DNA from: Gemmatimonadota bacterium
GTDB taxonomy: Bacteria > Gemmatimonadota > Gemmatimonadetes > Gemmatimonadales > GWC2-71-9
Assembly: GCA_016720805.1 (NCBI GenBank)
Contig: JADKJZ010000014.1
Coordinates: forward strand, 434,001 to 498,000
DNA: 64,000 nucleotides
Direction of reading: 5' to 3'
Under the pieces are notes generated by a model. That model searched no databases, had not been told where the DNA came from, and saw only the letters and a program-made list of their open reading frames with translations. Below are positions 19,664 through 27,439 of this stretch, in pieces (the first letter of the stretch is position 1; every line of letters starts with the position of its first letter). A program made the position numbers and the translations under genes.

Positions 19664-20206
19664 GTGCGATTGGCGCTGCTCGATCGGCTGGTGACCGTCG
19701 CTGCGGCCGGGCGCCTCGACCATGCTGCGTGGGAAGCGGCGTTCGCCGAGGCGGCCGCGGCCCTCCGCGATCAGGTGATGGCGCAGGCGGTGGAACTGGT
19801 CGAAGGAGCCGCGCGAGAGGCACGACTCCCAGGCGGGCAGCTGCGGGCGCAGTTGCCCGACGCGGAGCGTGGGGAAGCGCTCCTGAATCGGCTGCTGGCG
19901 TGCGCCATGCCGCTTGAGCGGCTCGCGAGCGAGGGCGGCGACCTGCTGAGCCGTCGTGCCCGCGGCGCGGCTCTGGAGGCCGCCTGGGAGGCTGCCGTGA
20001 CGGTTGCGGGGAGTGCGCTCCGCAGCTGGCAGCAGCGAGCGGCCGCGATTGCCGCATGGCGCCGGCCACTCGCCCCCGTGGTGGCGTCGGTCGGCGGGCT
20101 CGCGATAGTGTTGACCGTCGCGTCCGCGTGGTTGGGCGGCCAACTCACCCCACCGGAGTGGTTCAGGCCAGTTCATGCCGCCTTCTGGAGTCTGCCGTGG
20201 CCGTGA
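19664..20206 (+). CDS. Unknown Ala-rich protein with C-terminal membrane anchor
   Basis: I do not recognise this gene. The product (180 aa from GTG 19664) is helical and rich in Ala, Arg and Glu, with one hydrophobic helix near the C-terminus (PVVASVGGLAIVLTVASAWL) and a short Trp/Pro-rich tail. The frame stays open upstream to a CTG at 19595 that overlaps the HAD stop (CTGA); starting there would add LTPPLSADLGRLAPP and further residues. The 3' end overlaps the acpS start. Tight coupling on both sides and the clean membrane segment suggest a genuine tail-anchored protein. Confidence 0.6.
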   Translation: MRLALLDRLVTVAAAGRLDHAAWEAAFAEAAAALRDQVMAQAVELVEGAAREARLPGGQLRAQLPDAERGEALLNRLLACAMPLERLASEGGDLLSRRARGAALEAAWEAAVTVAGSALRSWQQRAAAIAAWRRPLAPVVASVGGLAIVLTVASAWLGGQLTPPEWFRPVHAAFWSLPWP

Positions 20207-20577
20207 TCGGGCTCGGCCTCGACGTGGTGGAGTTGCCCCGGGCCCGGGCGCTGCTCGCGAGGCATGGCGAACGCATTCTGGCGCGCACCTTGACCACTGA
20301 GGAGCGTCGGTACCTCGACAGCCTCGGTGACCCCGCGCCCGCCTTCGCCGCGCGCCTGGCAGCCAAGGAGGCGGTCTACAAGGCCCTGCAGGTCCTCCCG
20401 GGCGCGCGCGCGGTGGGCTGGCGGGAAATCGGCGTCCGCCGCCTCCCCGATGGACGGCCCGAGGCCGTCCTGACCGGGCGCGCCGCCGACCTGATCGCCC
20501 CGCACCAGGTCACGGTGCATCTCTCCCTGAGTCATAGCCGCGACGTCGCGGCGGCGGTCGCGATCCTCGAAGGATGA
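20197..20577 (+). CDS. acpS: Holo-[acyl-carrier-protein] synthase
   Basis: Transfers 4'-phosphopantetheine from CoA to the serine of acyl carrier protein. The 126-aa product from GTG 20197 starts AVIGLGLDVVELPR (the conserved GxDxxxxxR/metal Asp motif), has FAARLAAKEAVYKAL (the metal-binding Glu and catalytic Lys of the FaaKEAxxKA motif) and LSLSHSRDVAAAVAI at the end. GTG 20203 is an alternative start. It overlaps the upstream unknown gene by 10 bp. Its stop codon lies inside heptamer cassette 3. Confidence 0.93.
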   Translation: MAVIGLGLDVVELPRARALLARHGERILARTLTTEERRYLDSLGDPAPAFAARLAAKEAVYKALQVLPGARAVGWREIGVRRLPDGRPEAVLTGRAADLIAPHQVTVHLSLSHSRDVAAAVAILEG

Positions 20578-20608
20578 TCGATCGTCGATGATCGATCATC
20601 GATCATCG
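20574..20608. repeat. Heptamer inverted-repeat cassette 3 (overlapping the acpS stop)
   Basis: Five 7-base units: ATGATCG, ATCGTCG, ATGATCG, ATCATCG, ATCATCG. The last two are the complement of the first type, so the block folds on itself. The acpS TGA at 20575-20577 is in the first unit. It resembles cassette 2 in sequence but with another phase and variants. Confidence 0.8.
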
Positions 20609-20670
20609 ATGGTTGTCCCTTCCCATTCCGACTGCCGCACTCTACTTTCTTGCGTCTCCTTCAAAGCGTT

Positions 20671-20685
20671 TGAGAATGAATCTCA
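20671..20685. promoter_or_regulatory. Fur-box-like operator over the FTR1 start codon
   Basis: TGAGAATGAATCTCA is a 7-1-7 inverted repeat with a single mismatch to TGAGAATGATTCTCA, a common form of the Fur operator. The ATG that best fits the FTR1 signal peptide (20676-20678) lies in its middle. Repressor binding here would block transcription or an early start of an iron permease gene, which fits iron control. No Shine-Dalgarno sequence is visible upstream, so a leaderless message is possible. Confidence 0.5.
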
Positions 20686-22763
20686 TCTATGCGGTCCTTC
20701 TGCTGGCTTCTCCGACGGCTCCGTCCACCGACTCTGCGGTCGTGGCGCGGCGCGTGGCGGCGTCGGCGCAGCTCGCGGCCCAGGAGTACCGGATCGGGGT
20801 CGTGGCCGGCAAGATCGTGGCGGCGGCAGAGGTCGAGGAGGCTCGGCTCTTCCTGAACGAAGCAATTCGTTCCGCGAAGCTCCTCCCCATCATCGCGGCC
20901 GGGCCGACGGTCGCGGGGCTCGAGCGGGCGCTGGGCCTCGTCGAGCGGACCGGCGCGCCGGACTCGGTCGACCTCGCGGTGCGGAATCTGACCGACGCCC
21001 TCGCCAGCTCGCTCCGGGTGGTGCTCGTCGAGATGCCCGAGCGGACCCCCTCGTTGGCCCGCGGCCGGGAGCTGTTCCAGCGCGAGTGTTCGGCGTGCCA
21101 TGGTGAGTTGGGCAAGGGCGACGGCGCCGCGGGCCGGGCGCTCAAGCCGCCACCACCGAGTCTCGCTGACCCGGTGGGGCTGATGGCGGCCACGCCGCTC
21201 GGCTACTACCAGCGCATCACCATGGGCGTCAACGGTACCGCGATGCCCGCCTTCGAGAGCCGGCTTCCGCTTGAGGATCGCTGGGCACTCGCCGTCTACG
21301 CGTCGACCCTCCGTCAGGCCGTGCCGACCGGTGTTGTGCCCGAAGGGATGCAGACCTTTTCCGCCGTGGCGAAGCTGAGCGACGCCGAGATTCTCGCGGC
21401 GCTCGGTGCCGGCGCCACGCGTGGGGAGCTGGCCGCCGTTCGCGCGTTCCAGGCGACCGACGACGAGACTGCGGTAATCGCCGGGGTCTTCACGACGGTG
21501 CGCGGCAAGGTCTCGGAGTCCACCACCCTCGCGGGCCAGGGTCGTCACACCGACGCGGTGGCCGCGGCGTTCGACGCCTACCTCGCCTTCGAGAAGGTCG
21601 AGCGCGCGGTGCGCAGTCGCGAGCCCGCGCTCGCCACCAAGCTCGAGACGTCGTTCGCGACGCTCCGCGCCCGCGCCGGCGGCGGCGCCACCGCGGCGGA
21701 GCTGGCCGGACTCGCCGGCACGCTGGCGGCCGAACTCGAGCAGGCCGAACGCATCGTGAGCGACCAGGTCTCGTCGACCAACCTCTTCGTGCAGTCGCTG
21801 ATGATCATGCTGCGCGAAGGCCTCGAGGCGATCCTGATCATCGGTGCGCTGATGGCCTTCCTCTCGCGCGTCGGGGCGGGGCACCGTCGCCGCGACATCC
21901 ACATCGGCGTCGGCGCCGCGGTGGCCCTCTCGTTGCTCACGGCCGTGCTGCTGGAGACGGTGTTCGCGCTCTCGCCGAGCAACCAGGAGACGATGGAAGG
22001 GTTCACGATGGTCGCCGCGGTCGGCGTGCTCTTCTACGTGAGCTACTGGTTGTTGTCGAAGATGGAAGTGCAGAAGTGGAATGCGTTCGTCAAGGACAAG
22101 ATGCAGGAGGCGGTCTCGGGTGGTTCCGTCTTCGCCCTTGCCTCGGCGGCGTTCCTGGCGGTCTATCGCGAGGGCTTCGAGACGGTGCTCTTCTACAAGG
22201 CACTCTTCCTCTCCGGCGGGAGCGGCTCGTTTGCGCCGGTGGTGCTGGGCATCGGTGTCGGCAGCGTCGTGCTGGCGATCGTGTACGTCGCGATCAATCG
22301 GTACGGCGTGCGGCTCCCGCTGAAGCCCTTCTTCGCCGTGACGTCGGCATTCCTCTACTACACCGCGTTCGTCTTTGCCGGCAAGGCGGTCGCCGAGTTG
22401 CAGGCCGGCAACACGCTCCCGACGACGATGCTGATCGGTTGGCCACGGGTGCCTGCGCTCGGCATCTACCCGACCGTCGAATCGATGCTGGCGCAGGGCG
22501 TGCTGGCGCTGCTCGCGGTGATCGCGCTCGGCTGGGTCTTCCTGGTGCAGCGCCCGCGCGATGCCGTACGTGACGCCGCGCTCGCCGACGCACCGGCCGC
22601 ACCGCAGCCCGATCCGATGCGGGGCTCGGTGGCGGATGGGCCTGGCGTCGAGAAGGCCGTGTTGCGATCGCTGGAGCGGATGGAAGGGGATCTGGCGGCG
22701 ATTCGCGGGGAAGTGGAGCGGTTGAAGCAGACGGTGGTGGAATCGGCGGTGGAGAAGTCGTAG
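20676..22763 (+). CDS. Cytochrome c-FTR1 fusion, high-affinity iron permease
   Basis: A 695-aa protein from ATG 20676. A signal peptide (MNLIYAVLLLASPTAP) leads to a periplasmic part with a class I cytochrome c domain: haem site CSACH (138-142) and probable Met ligand in NGTAMPAF (M190). After a helical stretch comes an FTR1/EfeU membrane domain with the two iron-passage motifs REGLE (380-384) and REGFE (498-502) and about seven helices. A charged coiled coil ends the protein (about 655-695). FTR1 proteins move Fe(III) after oxidation of Fe(II); a fused cytochrome could take the electron. An upstream TTG (20613) would add 21 residues without signal-like character. A Fur-like box covers the start. 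Confidence 0.9.
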   Translation: MNLIYAVLLLASPTAPSTDSAVVARRVAASAQLAAQEYRIGVVAGKIVAAAEVEEARLFLNEAIRSAKLLPIIAAGPTVAGLERALGLVERTGAPDSVDLAVRNLTDALASSLRVVLVEMPERTPSLARGRELFQRECSACHGELGKGDGAAGRALKPPPPSLADPVGLMAATPLGYYQRITMGVNGTAMPAFESRLPLEDRWALAVYASTLRQAVPTGVVPEGMQTFSAVAKLSDAEILAALGAGATRGELAAVRAFQATDDETAVIAGVFTTVRGKVSESTTLAGQGRHTDAVAAAFDAYLAFEKVERAVRSREPALATKLETSFATLRARAGGGATAAELAGLAGTLAAELEQAERIVSDQVSSTNLFVQSLMIMLREGLEAILIIGALMAFLSRVGAGHRRRDIHIGVGAAVALSLLTAVLLETVFALSPSNQETMEGFTMVAAVGVLFYVSYWLLSKMEVQKWNAFVKDKMQEAVSGGSVFALASAAFLAVYREGFETVLFYKALFLSGGSGSFAPVVLGIGVGSVVLAIVYVAINRYGVRLPLKPFFAVTSAFLYYTAFVFAGKAVAELQAGNTLPTTMLIGWPRVPALGIYPTVESMLAQGVLALLAVIALGWVFLVQRPRDAVRDAALADAPAAPQPDPMRGSVADGPGVEKAVLRSLERMEGDLAAIRGEVERLKQTVVESAVEKS

Positions 22764-22769
22764 CTGCAG

Positions 22770-22862
22770 GTCGTGAGTGAGTCGTTAGTCGTTAAGTGAT
22801 CTGCGTAGGGCGCTACGTGCTTGGCCCCGGCTCTCTAACGACTCATGACTAACGACTAACGA
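22770..22862. repeat. Heptamer inverted-repeat cassette 4 (behind FTR1)
   Basis: The left part carries GTCGTTA twice (22781-22794) after related GTCGTGA and GTGA units; the right part (22835-22862) is CTAACGA, CTCATGA, CTAACGA, CTAACGA, its complement. About 40 bases lie between. The block starts 7 bases after the FTR1 stop and runs straight into the terminator hairpin at 22864. Confidence 0.78.
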
Positions 22863-22863
22863 C

Positions 22864-22910
22864 CCCAAACAGAATCGCCCGGCCAACTCGGCCGGGCAAT
22901 TCTGTTTGGG
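22864..22910. terminator. Strong two-way hairpin terminator between FTR1 and lgt
   Basis: Arms 22864-22884 and 22890-22910 form a 21-bp stem with one G-T-type mismatch and a 5-base loop (AACTC). The GC-rich top (GCCCGGCC) and the A-rich/T-rich feet (CAAACAGAA, TTCTGTTTG) would work as terminator on either strand. It lies between the converging ends of the FTR1 gene (+) and the long lgt operon (-). Confidence 0.85.
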
Positions 22911-23062
22911 AGGTCCTAGAGCGCCCCCTGAGTTTACGAAGACGAACAGATGTGTTCGCTTCACCCTTCTTCGCCCTAGGACTTTCTCGGTGCGGCGTCA
23001 GTTCCAACGCCATCGTGGAGACACGTTACGCATTCTCGGGAAAGCTGTCAATAGCGCGGAAA
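22911..23062. other. Spacer downstream of lgt, nothing recognised
   Basis: No gene is seen. It is more AT-rich than its surroundings and holds a small hairpin, CGAACA-GATG-TGTTCG, near 22943-22958, and a CCTAG/CTAGG pair flanking it. It may be the 3' untranslated end of the lgt operon. Confidence 0.3.
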
Positions 23063-23920
23063 TCACGTCTTTTGCGCTCCCTTTTCGAGCCAAATTCCGG
23101 GTGAAATTGTCCCCTTTCCGCTCAACGTCGCGATGAGCGCGCTGCCACTGAGGATCAACACGATCGAGGTCAATTGCGCGATGGTGAAGACGCCGAGGAA
23201 GCGATCGTCCTTGGCGCGAACAATCTCGACGATGAAGCGCTCGAAGCCCGCGAAGACGAGATACGCCCCGAAGAGCCATCCGGTCCCGCGCGGCGACAAC
23301 CGCCACCGCCAGAGCAGCGCGAAGGCGATCAGCATCAGCGTCACCTCGTAGAGCTGCGTCGGGTGGACGGCGAGGATCGCGTCCGGCGCGGTGCCTGCGG
23401 GGAGCGTGACGCCGAATTGCGCCGCGAGGGTCGAGGCACGGGTGGCCGGCTCGCCATCGGGGAACGCCACGGCCCAGGGGAGGGAGGTCGGCCGGCCGTA
23501 GTCGTCGCCCACGACGTAGCAGCCGACGCGGCCGACGGCGTAGCCCGCCGCCAACGCCGGGGCGACCAGGTGCATCGTCCAGCGGATGGGCACCTTGCGC
23601 CACCATCCCATGAAGATCACGCCCAGCGTGCCGCCGACGAAGCCGCCGTACCAGACCAGGCCGCCGCGCGAGAAGAGCGCGTCCGCGCCGAACAGTGCCA
23701 CGTACCAGAGCTTGGCTCCGATGATCCCGCCGATCACGGCGCCCATGACGATGTCGCCGGCATAGTCGGCCTTGAAGCCCTGTCGCCGTCCCTCCTGGTC
23801 CGCGACCCACGCGGCGGTCAGGAAGGCGAGCATCATCATCAGCCCGAAGCCGGTGATTTCGAACGGACCCCTGCCGAAGAGTGGACCGACAGAAAACTTG
23901 AGCGGGTAGGCGTTGGTCAT
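23063..23920 (-). CDS. lgt: Prolipoprotein diacylglyceryl transferase
   Basis: Transfers diacylglycerol from phosphatidylglycerol to the lipobox Cys of prolipoproteins in the inner membrane. The 285-aa protein has about seven hydrophobic helices, a run GGLVWYGGFVGG (the Lgt H/Y-G-G loop), VGRVGCYVVGDDYGRPTSLP (the Lgt signature, normally GRxGNFxxxExxG; here the Asn is Cys), HPTQLYE and GFERFIVEIVR. The start overlaps the tsaD stop (ATGA). It is the last gene of the minus-strand array and ends at the terminator. The window encodes at least two lipoproteins that would use it. Confidence 0.93.
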   Translation of the reverse strand: MTNAYPLKFSVGPLFGRGPFEITGFGLMMMLAFLTAAWVADQEGRRQGFKADYAGDIVMGAVIGGIIGAKLWYVALFGADALFSRGGLVWYGGFVGGTLGVIFMGWWRKVPIRWTMHLVAPALAAGYAVGRVGCYVVGDDYGRPTSLPWAVAFPDGEPATRASTLAAQFGVTLPAGTAPDAILAVHPTQLYEVTLMLIAFALLWRWRLSPRGTGWLFGAYLVFAGFERFIVEIVRAKDDRFLGVFTIAQLTSIVLILSGSALIATLSGKGTISPGIWLEKGAQKT

Positions 23921-24960
23921 GGTGTGGCTCCGACCGGGGGGATGAGTCCCGGGAGGGGGAAGGTGTCGCGTGCCTCGAGGTCGTAGAGGTGCCGTTCGCC
24001 GGCGACCAGGCGCCAGGCACCGGCCGCCCCGATCATCGCGGCGTTGTCGGTGTTGAGTCGCGGCGAGGCGACCGAGACGTGCGCGATGCCCTCGGTCGCC
24101 CGGCGCAGGGCGTCGGCCAGGGTGCGGTTGCAGGCCACACCGCCGCCGAGCACGATCAACTCGCGGCCGAATTCCTTGGCGGCCGCGACGGTCTTGCTCA
24201 CCATCACCTCGATTGCGGCGTCCTGGAAGCCGCGCGCGATGTGCGCGCGATCGGCCTCGAGGTCGGGGCTCTGTTGCACGGCGCGCAGGACGGCCGTCTT
24301 GAGGCCGCTGAAGGAGAACGCAAAGCGATCGGCGTGGGCGACGCCCTTGAGGAGCGGGCGGGGGAAGCGGAAGCGGGTCGGGTCGCCCGTGGCCGCCAGT
24401 TTTTCGATCGCGGCACCCGCCGGATAGTCCAGTCCGAGGAGGGCGCCCACCTTGTCGAACGCCTCGCCGGCCGCGTCGTCGCGCGTCTCGCCGATCTGGT
24501 GATACTCGCCCCAGGCGGGCACATCGAGCAGCAGGGTGTGCCCGCCACTGACGAGGAGCGCCGTGAAGGGCGGTGCGGCCATCGGGTCCTCGAGCGTCGG
24601 CGCAAAGAGATGGCCCTCGAGGTGATGCACGCCGACGAGCGGGAGCCGCTCGTGCCAGGCGACCGTCTTGGCCCAGGTGACGCCGACCAGCAAGGCACCG
24701 AGGAGTCCTGGCCCCGACGTGACGGCGATGCCGTCGATCTCCTGCAGGGTGATCCCGGCCTCGGCGAGCGCCTGCTCCACGACCGGTGCCAGCATGGCGA
24801 GATGGGCCCGTGAGGCAAGCTCGGGCACGACGCCGCCGAAGATGCGGTGCACGTCCTGGGAGAGGATCGCCAGCCCCGCCAACGTGGTCACGCCGCCCTC
24901 GCGCTGCACCACGGCGGCGGAGGTTTCGTCACAGGAGGTCTCCAGCGCCAGGACGCGCAT
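23917..24960 (-). CDS. tsaD: tRNA N6-adenosine threonylcarbamoyltransferase
   Basis: Makes t6A37 in ANN-decoding tRNAs with TsaB/TsaE and the TsaC product. The 347-aa Kae1/TsaD protein starts VLALETSCDETSAAVV, has the metal-binding HxxxH as HHLEGH, then LLVSGGHTLLL, GEAFDKVGALLGL, FSFSGLKTAVLR and VLGGGVACNRTL, and ends with NTDNAAMIGAAGAW, all standard. TsaB and TsaE are not in the window. It shares an ATGA overlap with lgt and follows a tlpA gene by one base. Confidence 0.96.
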   Translation of the reverse strand: MRVLALETSCDETSAAVVQREGGVTTLAGLAILSQDVHRIFGGVVPELASRAHLAMLAPVVEQALAEAGITLQEIDGIAVTSGPGLLGALLVGVTWAKTVAWHERLPLVGVHHLEGHLFAPTLEDPMAAPPFTALLVSGGHTLLLDVPAWGEYHQIGETRDDAAGEAFDKVGALLGLDYPAGAAIEKLAATGDPTRFRFPRPLLKGVAHADRFAFSFSGLKTAVLRAVQQSPDLEADRAHIARGFQDAAIEVMVSKTVAAAKEFGRELIVLGGGVACNRTLADALRRATEGIAHVSVASPRLNTDNAAMIGAAGAWRLVAGERHLYDLEARDTFPLPGLIPPVGATP

Positions 24961-24961
24961 G

Positions 24962-25510
24962 CTACTCGCCGTCGTCGAGGAGGGCCTCGATCCGTGCGCG
25001 ATTCTCCGCGGACATCCACTCCTCCGCCCCGAGCGCGACCCACTTCACGCGGCCATCCCGACCGATGAGGACGCTGTGCGGCAACCCGATCGCTTGAAAG
25101 ATCTCCTGACTCCGGTTGCTGCGGTCCTGCAGCAGGTCGAAGGTGAGACCGAGTTCGGTCGCAAACGCGCGGACCGGTGCGGCATCCCCCTCGTCGAGCG
25201 AGACCGCCGCCACCCGGAAGCCTCGGGCCTCATAGGTGTGATACGCCGCCTGCATCGACGGCATCTCCTTGCGGCAGGGGCCGCACCAGGTGGCCCAAAG
25301 ATTCACCAGCACGACCTGGCCCGCATAGGCGGTGCGCAACCCGATCGAGTCGCCGTCGAGGAGTCGTTCGACGCGGAAGTCGGGCGCGCGGTCCCCGACA
25401 TGGGCGCCCTCGGGCGGCGTGGCATAGCGGGTCAGGGCCCACGCGCCGAGCCCGAGACCGCCGGCGACCAGCAGGACGGCGGCCCACGTCGAGGTCGGTG
25501 ATCGACTCAC
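24962..25510 (-). CDS. TlpA/ResA-like membrane-anchored thioredoxin (copy 1)
   Basis: A 182-aa periplasm-facing thiol oxidoreductase. One N-terminal helix (AAVLLVAGGLGLGAWAL) anchors an AhpC/TSA-type thioredoxin fold with active site WATWCGPCRKE. GLPHSVLIGRDGRV carries the cis-Pro loop. The GTG start at 25510 overlaps the stop of the second copy (GTGA). It probably reduces cytochrome c or other exported disulfides; no Ccm genes are seen here. Confidence 0.88.
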   Translation of the reverse strand: MSRSPTSTWAAVLLVAGGLGLGAWALTRYATPPEGAHVGDRAPDFRVERLLDGDSIGLRTAYAGQVVLVNLWATWCGPCRKEMPSMQAAYHTYEARGFRVAAVSLDEGDAAPVRAFATELGLTFDLLQDRSNRSQEIFQAIGLPHSVLIGRDGRVKWVALGAEEWMSAENRARIEALLDDGE

Positions 25511-26049
25511 TCCGAGCCGCTCGACGGTTCGCTGAGCAGCTGCTCGATGATCTTCCGATTGCCCGGCGAGGCCCACGGATGGGAGCCGTAGACGATCCGG
25601 ACGAATCGCCCATCGCGGCCGATCAGATAACTCTGCGGCACCTTGGGCGACTGGTACAATTCCTGGATCGCGCCCTTCGGATCGTGCAGCACGTCGAAGG
25701 TCACGTGAAATTCGTTCATGAACTTGACGACATCCGCGGCCGCGCCCTGGTCGACCGAGACCGCCGCAATCCGGAGTCCCTTCGGGGCGAGCGCACGGTA
25801 GAGCGAGTCGAGCGCCGGGATTTCCTCGCGACACGGACCACACCACGTCGCCCAGATGTTCACCAGCGTCACCTTGCCGCGATACTCGTGCTGCAACGAC
25901 ACGGGCTTGCTGGTCGCCAGGTTCGTCACCGTGAAGTCGGGCGCGACGGCACCGACTTCAATGCGGGGCGGGGCGTTGCGCACCATGAGGGTCGCGCCGA
26001 TGCCGATGGCGGCCACCACGCCGATGACCACGAACCATTGCCGGTTCAT
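25507..26049 (-). CDS. TlpA/ResA-like membrane-anchored thioredoxin (copy 2)
   Basis: A 180-aa paralogue of its neighbour, with an N-terminal helix (WFVVIGVVAAIGIGATLMV), active site WATWCGPCREE and a cis-Pro loop KVPQSYLIGRDGRF. The two copies are about as similar as ResA-family paralogues normally are, so the duplication is old. The ATG overlaps the rpe stop (TGATG). Two linked copies may serve different client proteins. Confidence 0.88.
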   Translation of the reverse strand: MNRQWFVVIGVVAAIGIGATLMVRNAPPRIEVGAVAPDFTVTNLATSKPVSLQHEYRGKVTLVNIWATWCGPCREEIPALDSLYRALAPKGLRIAAVSVDQGAAADVVKFMNEFHVTFDVLHDPKGAIQELYQSPKVPQSYLIGRDGRFVRIVYGSHPWASPGNRKIIEQLLSEPSSGSE

Positions 26050-26720
26050 CACCCCTCCGTGCCGGCGGCGGCCCGGTGCAGTGCCCGCACGGCCTCCGCA
26101 ATGTCGGGTTGCCCGAAGACGGCGGTGCCGGCGACGAAGGTGTCGGCGCCCGCGACGACGGCGGCGCGGATCGTCTTGACGGTGATCCCGCCGTCGACCT
26201 CGAGCACCACGTCCTGCCGCCCATGACGATCGAGAAGCTCGCGCACGCGCCGGATCTTGGCCGTGGACGCGGGGAGATAGCCCTGGCCGCCGAAGCCGGG
26301 ATTCACCGACATGATCAGCACGAGGTCGAGGTCGTCGATGACTTCCTCGAGCCATGACACCGGGGTCGACGGATTCAGCACCAGCCCCGCCTTCATCCCG
26401 CGCTCCCGCGCCGCGGCCAGGTGACGCTGCACATGCACCGTCGACTCCGGGTGGAAGGCAAAGACCGCCGCGCCGAGCTCGGCGTACTCGGCGAGGTACT
26501 GCTCCGGCCGCTCGACCATCAGGTGCACGTCGATCGGCAACGCGCTGATCTTCCGCAGCGCGCGAATCATCGGAGCGCCAAACGTCAGGTTGGGCACGAA
26601 GTGCCCGTCCATCACGTCGACGTGCAACCAGGCGGCGCCGCCAGCCTCGGCCTGTTCGACCTGCTCGCGCAGGCGGCCCAGGTCGCAGCTCAGGACGCTC
26701 GGGGCAATCTGAATGTTCAC
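26049..26720 (-). CDS. rpe: Ribulose-phosphate 3-epimerase
   Basis: Interconverts ribulose 5-phosphate and xylulose 5-phosphate in the pentose phosphate pathway. The 223-aa TIM barrel has the start IAPSVLSCDLGRL, metal-binding HVDVMDGHFVPNLTFG, DVHLMVERPEQY, LIMSVNPGFGGQGY, and VDGGITVKT with the phosphate-binding end AGTAVFG. The order rsmB-(PASTA)-rpe mirrors the Firmicutes rsmB-prpC-prkC-rsgA-rpe locus. ATGA overlap with the PASTA gene. Confidence 0.96.
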   Translation of the reverse strand: MNIQIAPSVLSCDLGRLREQVEQAEAGGAAWLHVDVMDGHFVPNLTFGAPMIRALRKISALPIDVHLMVERPEQYLAEYAELGAAVFAFHPESTVHVQRHLAAARERGMKAGLVLNPSTPVSWLEEVIDDLDLVLIMSVNPGFGGQGYLPASTAKIRRVRELLDRHGRQDVVLEVDGGITVKTIRAAVVAGADTFVAGTAVFGQPDIAEAVRALHRAAAGTEG

Positions 26721-27439
26721 TCCATCGCTCCACTCACGGACAGCGCAATCGGCTGTCCCTTGGTGACCAGTGTCCCGGCCGCCGGTGATTGGTCAACCAC
26801 CGTGCCGGGTGCTCCCTCGAACCGCTGCGTCAGGGTGCCGACCGTCAAACCGACGGCGGCGAGCCGATCGCGTGCCCCGTCCAGTGTCAGCCCCACGAGA
26901 CTTGGCACCGGGATGATCGGGACACCCCGGCTCACGCTCAGCGTCACCGGCTGGCCGAGTCGTGCAGCAGCGCCACTTCCCGGGATGGTGCGTACGACAG
27001 TGCCCCCATCGGCGCTGCTCGGGACCGTGTCCAGCGCGCCAACCGTCAAGCCGGCCGCGCGGAGTACGGTGCTCGCGAGGGGGACGTCGAACCCCTCGAG
27101 ATCCGGGACGGCGATCGGCGGCGGACCACTGCTCAGCGCCACTCGAACCAGTGCCCCCTGCGGCAGGATGGTCCCCGGGGCGGGCGATTGCCACGCCACG
27201 CTGCCACTCGGCGCCTCGCCGTCCGACACTGTGTCGACCACCCGGCCGCGCAGCGACTGCGCCGTCAATCGGGCCATGGCCTCGGTCTGGTCGAGTCCCC
27301 GCAACGCTGGCACTTCCTCACGCTCCGGCACCAGCCGCGCAGGATACAACACGCAGGTCGACCAGTATCCCGCCACCGCGGCCACGAAGAGGATCAGGCC
27401 GAGACCGATCGTGGGGCGCCGTCGCCAGCCGTCGTTCAT
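26717..27439 (-). CDS. PASTA-domain membrane protein without kinase domain
   Basis: A 240-aa protein with a short cytoplasmic start (MNDGWRRRPTIG), one membrane helix (LGLILFVAAVAGYW), and three PASTA domains (about 42-105, 108-172 and 174-238), each with the V/P-x-L-x-G-x-x-x-x-x-A pattern and ending SSG, SRG and SGA-like. PASTA domains bind uncrosslinked peptidoglycan or lipid II in PknB/PrkC kinases and PBPs. No kinase, phosphatase or PBP domain is present. It overlaps rsmB and rpe by 4 bp each. It may be a wall sensor or a relic of a kinase; see finding. Confidence 0.88.
   Translation of the reverse strand: MNDGWRRRPTIGLGLILFVAAVAGYWSTCVLYPARLVPEREEVPALRGLDQTEAMARLTAQSLRGRVVDTVSDGEAPSGSVAWQSPAPGTILPQGALVRVALSSGPPPIAVPDLEGFDVPLASTVLRAAGLTVGALDTVPSSADGGTVVRTIPGSGAAARLGQPVTLSVSRGVPIIPVPSLVGLTLDGARDRLAAVGLTVGTLTQRFEGAPGTVVDQSPAAGTLVTKGQPIALSVSGAME

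Noticed and set aside
22943..22958. SOS/LexA-type box CGAACA-GATG-TGTTCG
   Set aside because: Spacing between CGAAC and GTTCG is 6, not 4 as in the Gram-positive SOS box, and it lies downstream of convergent genes, not at a promoter.
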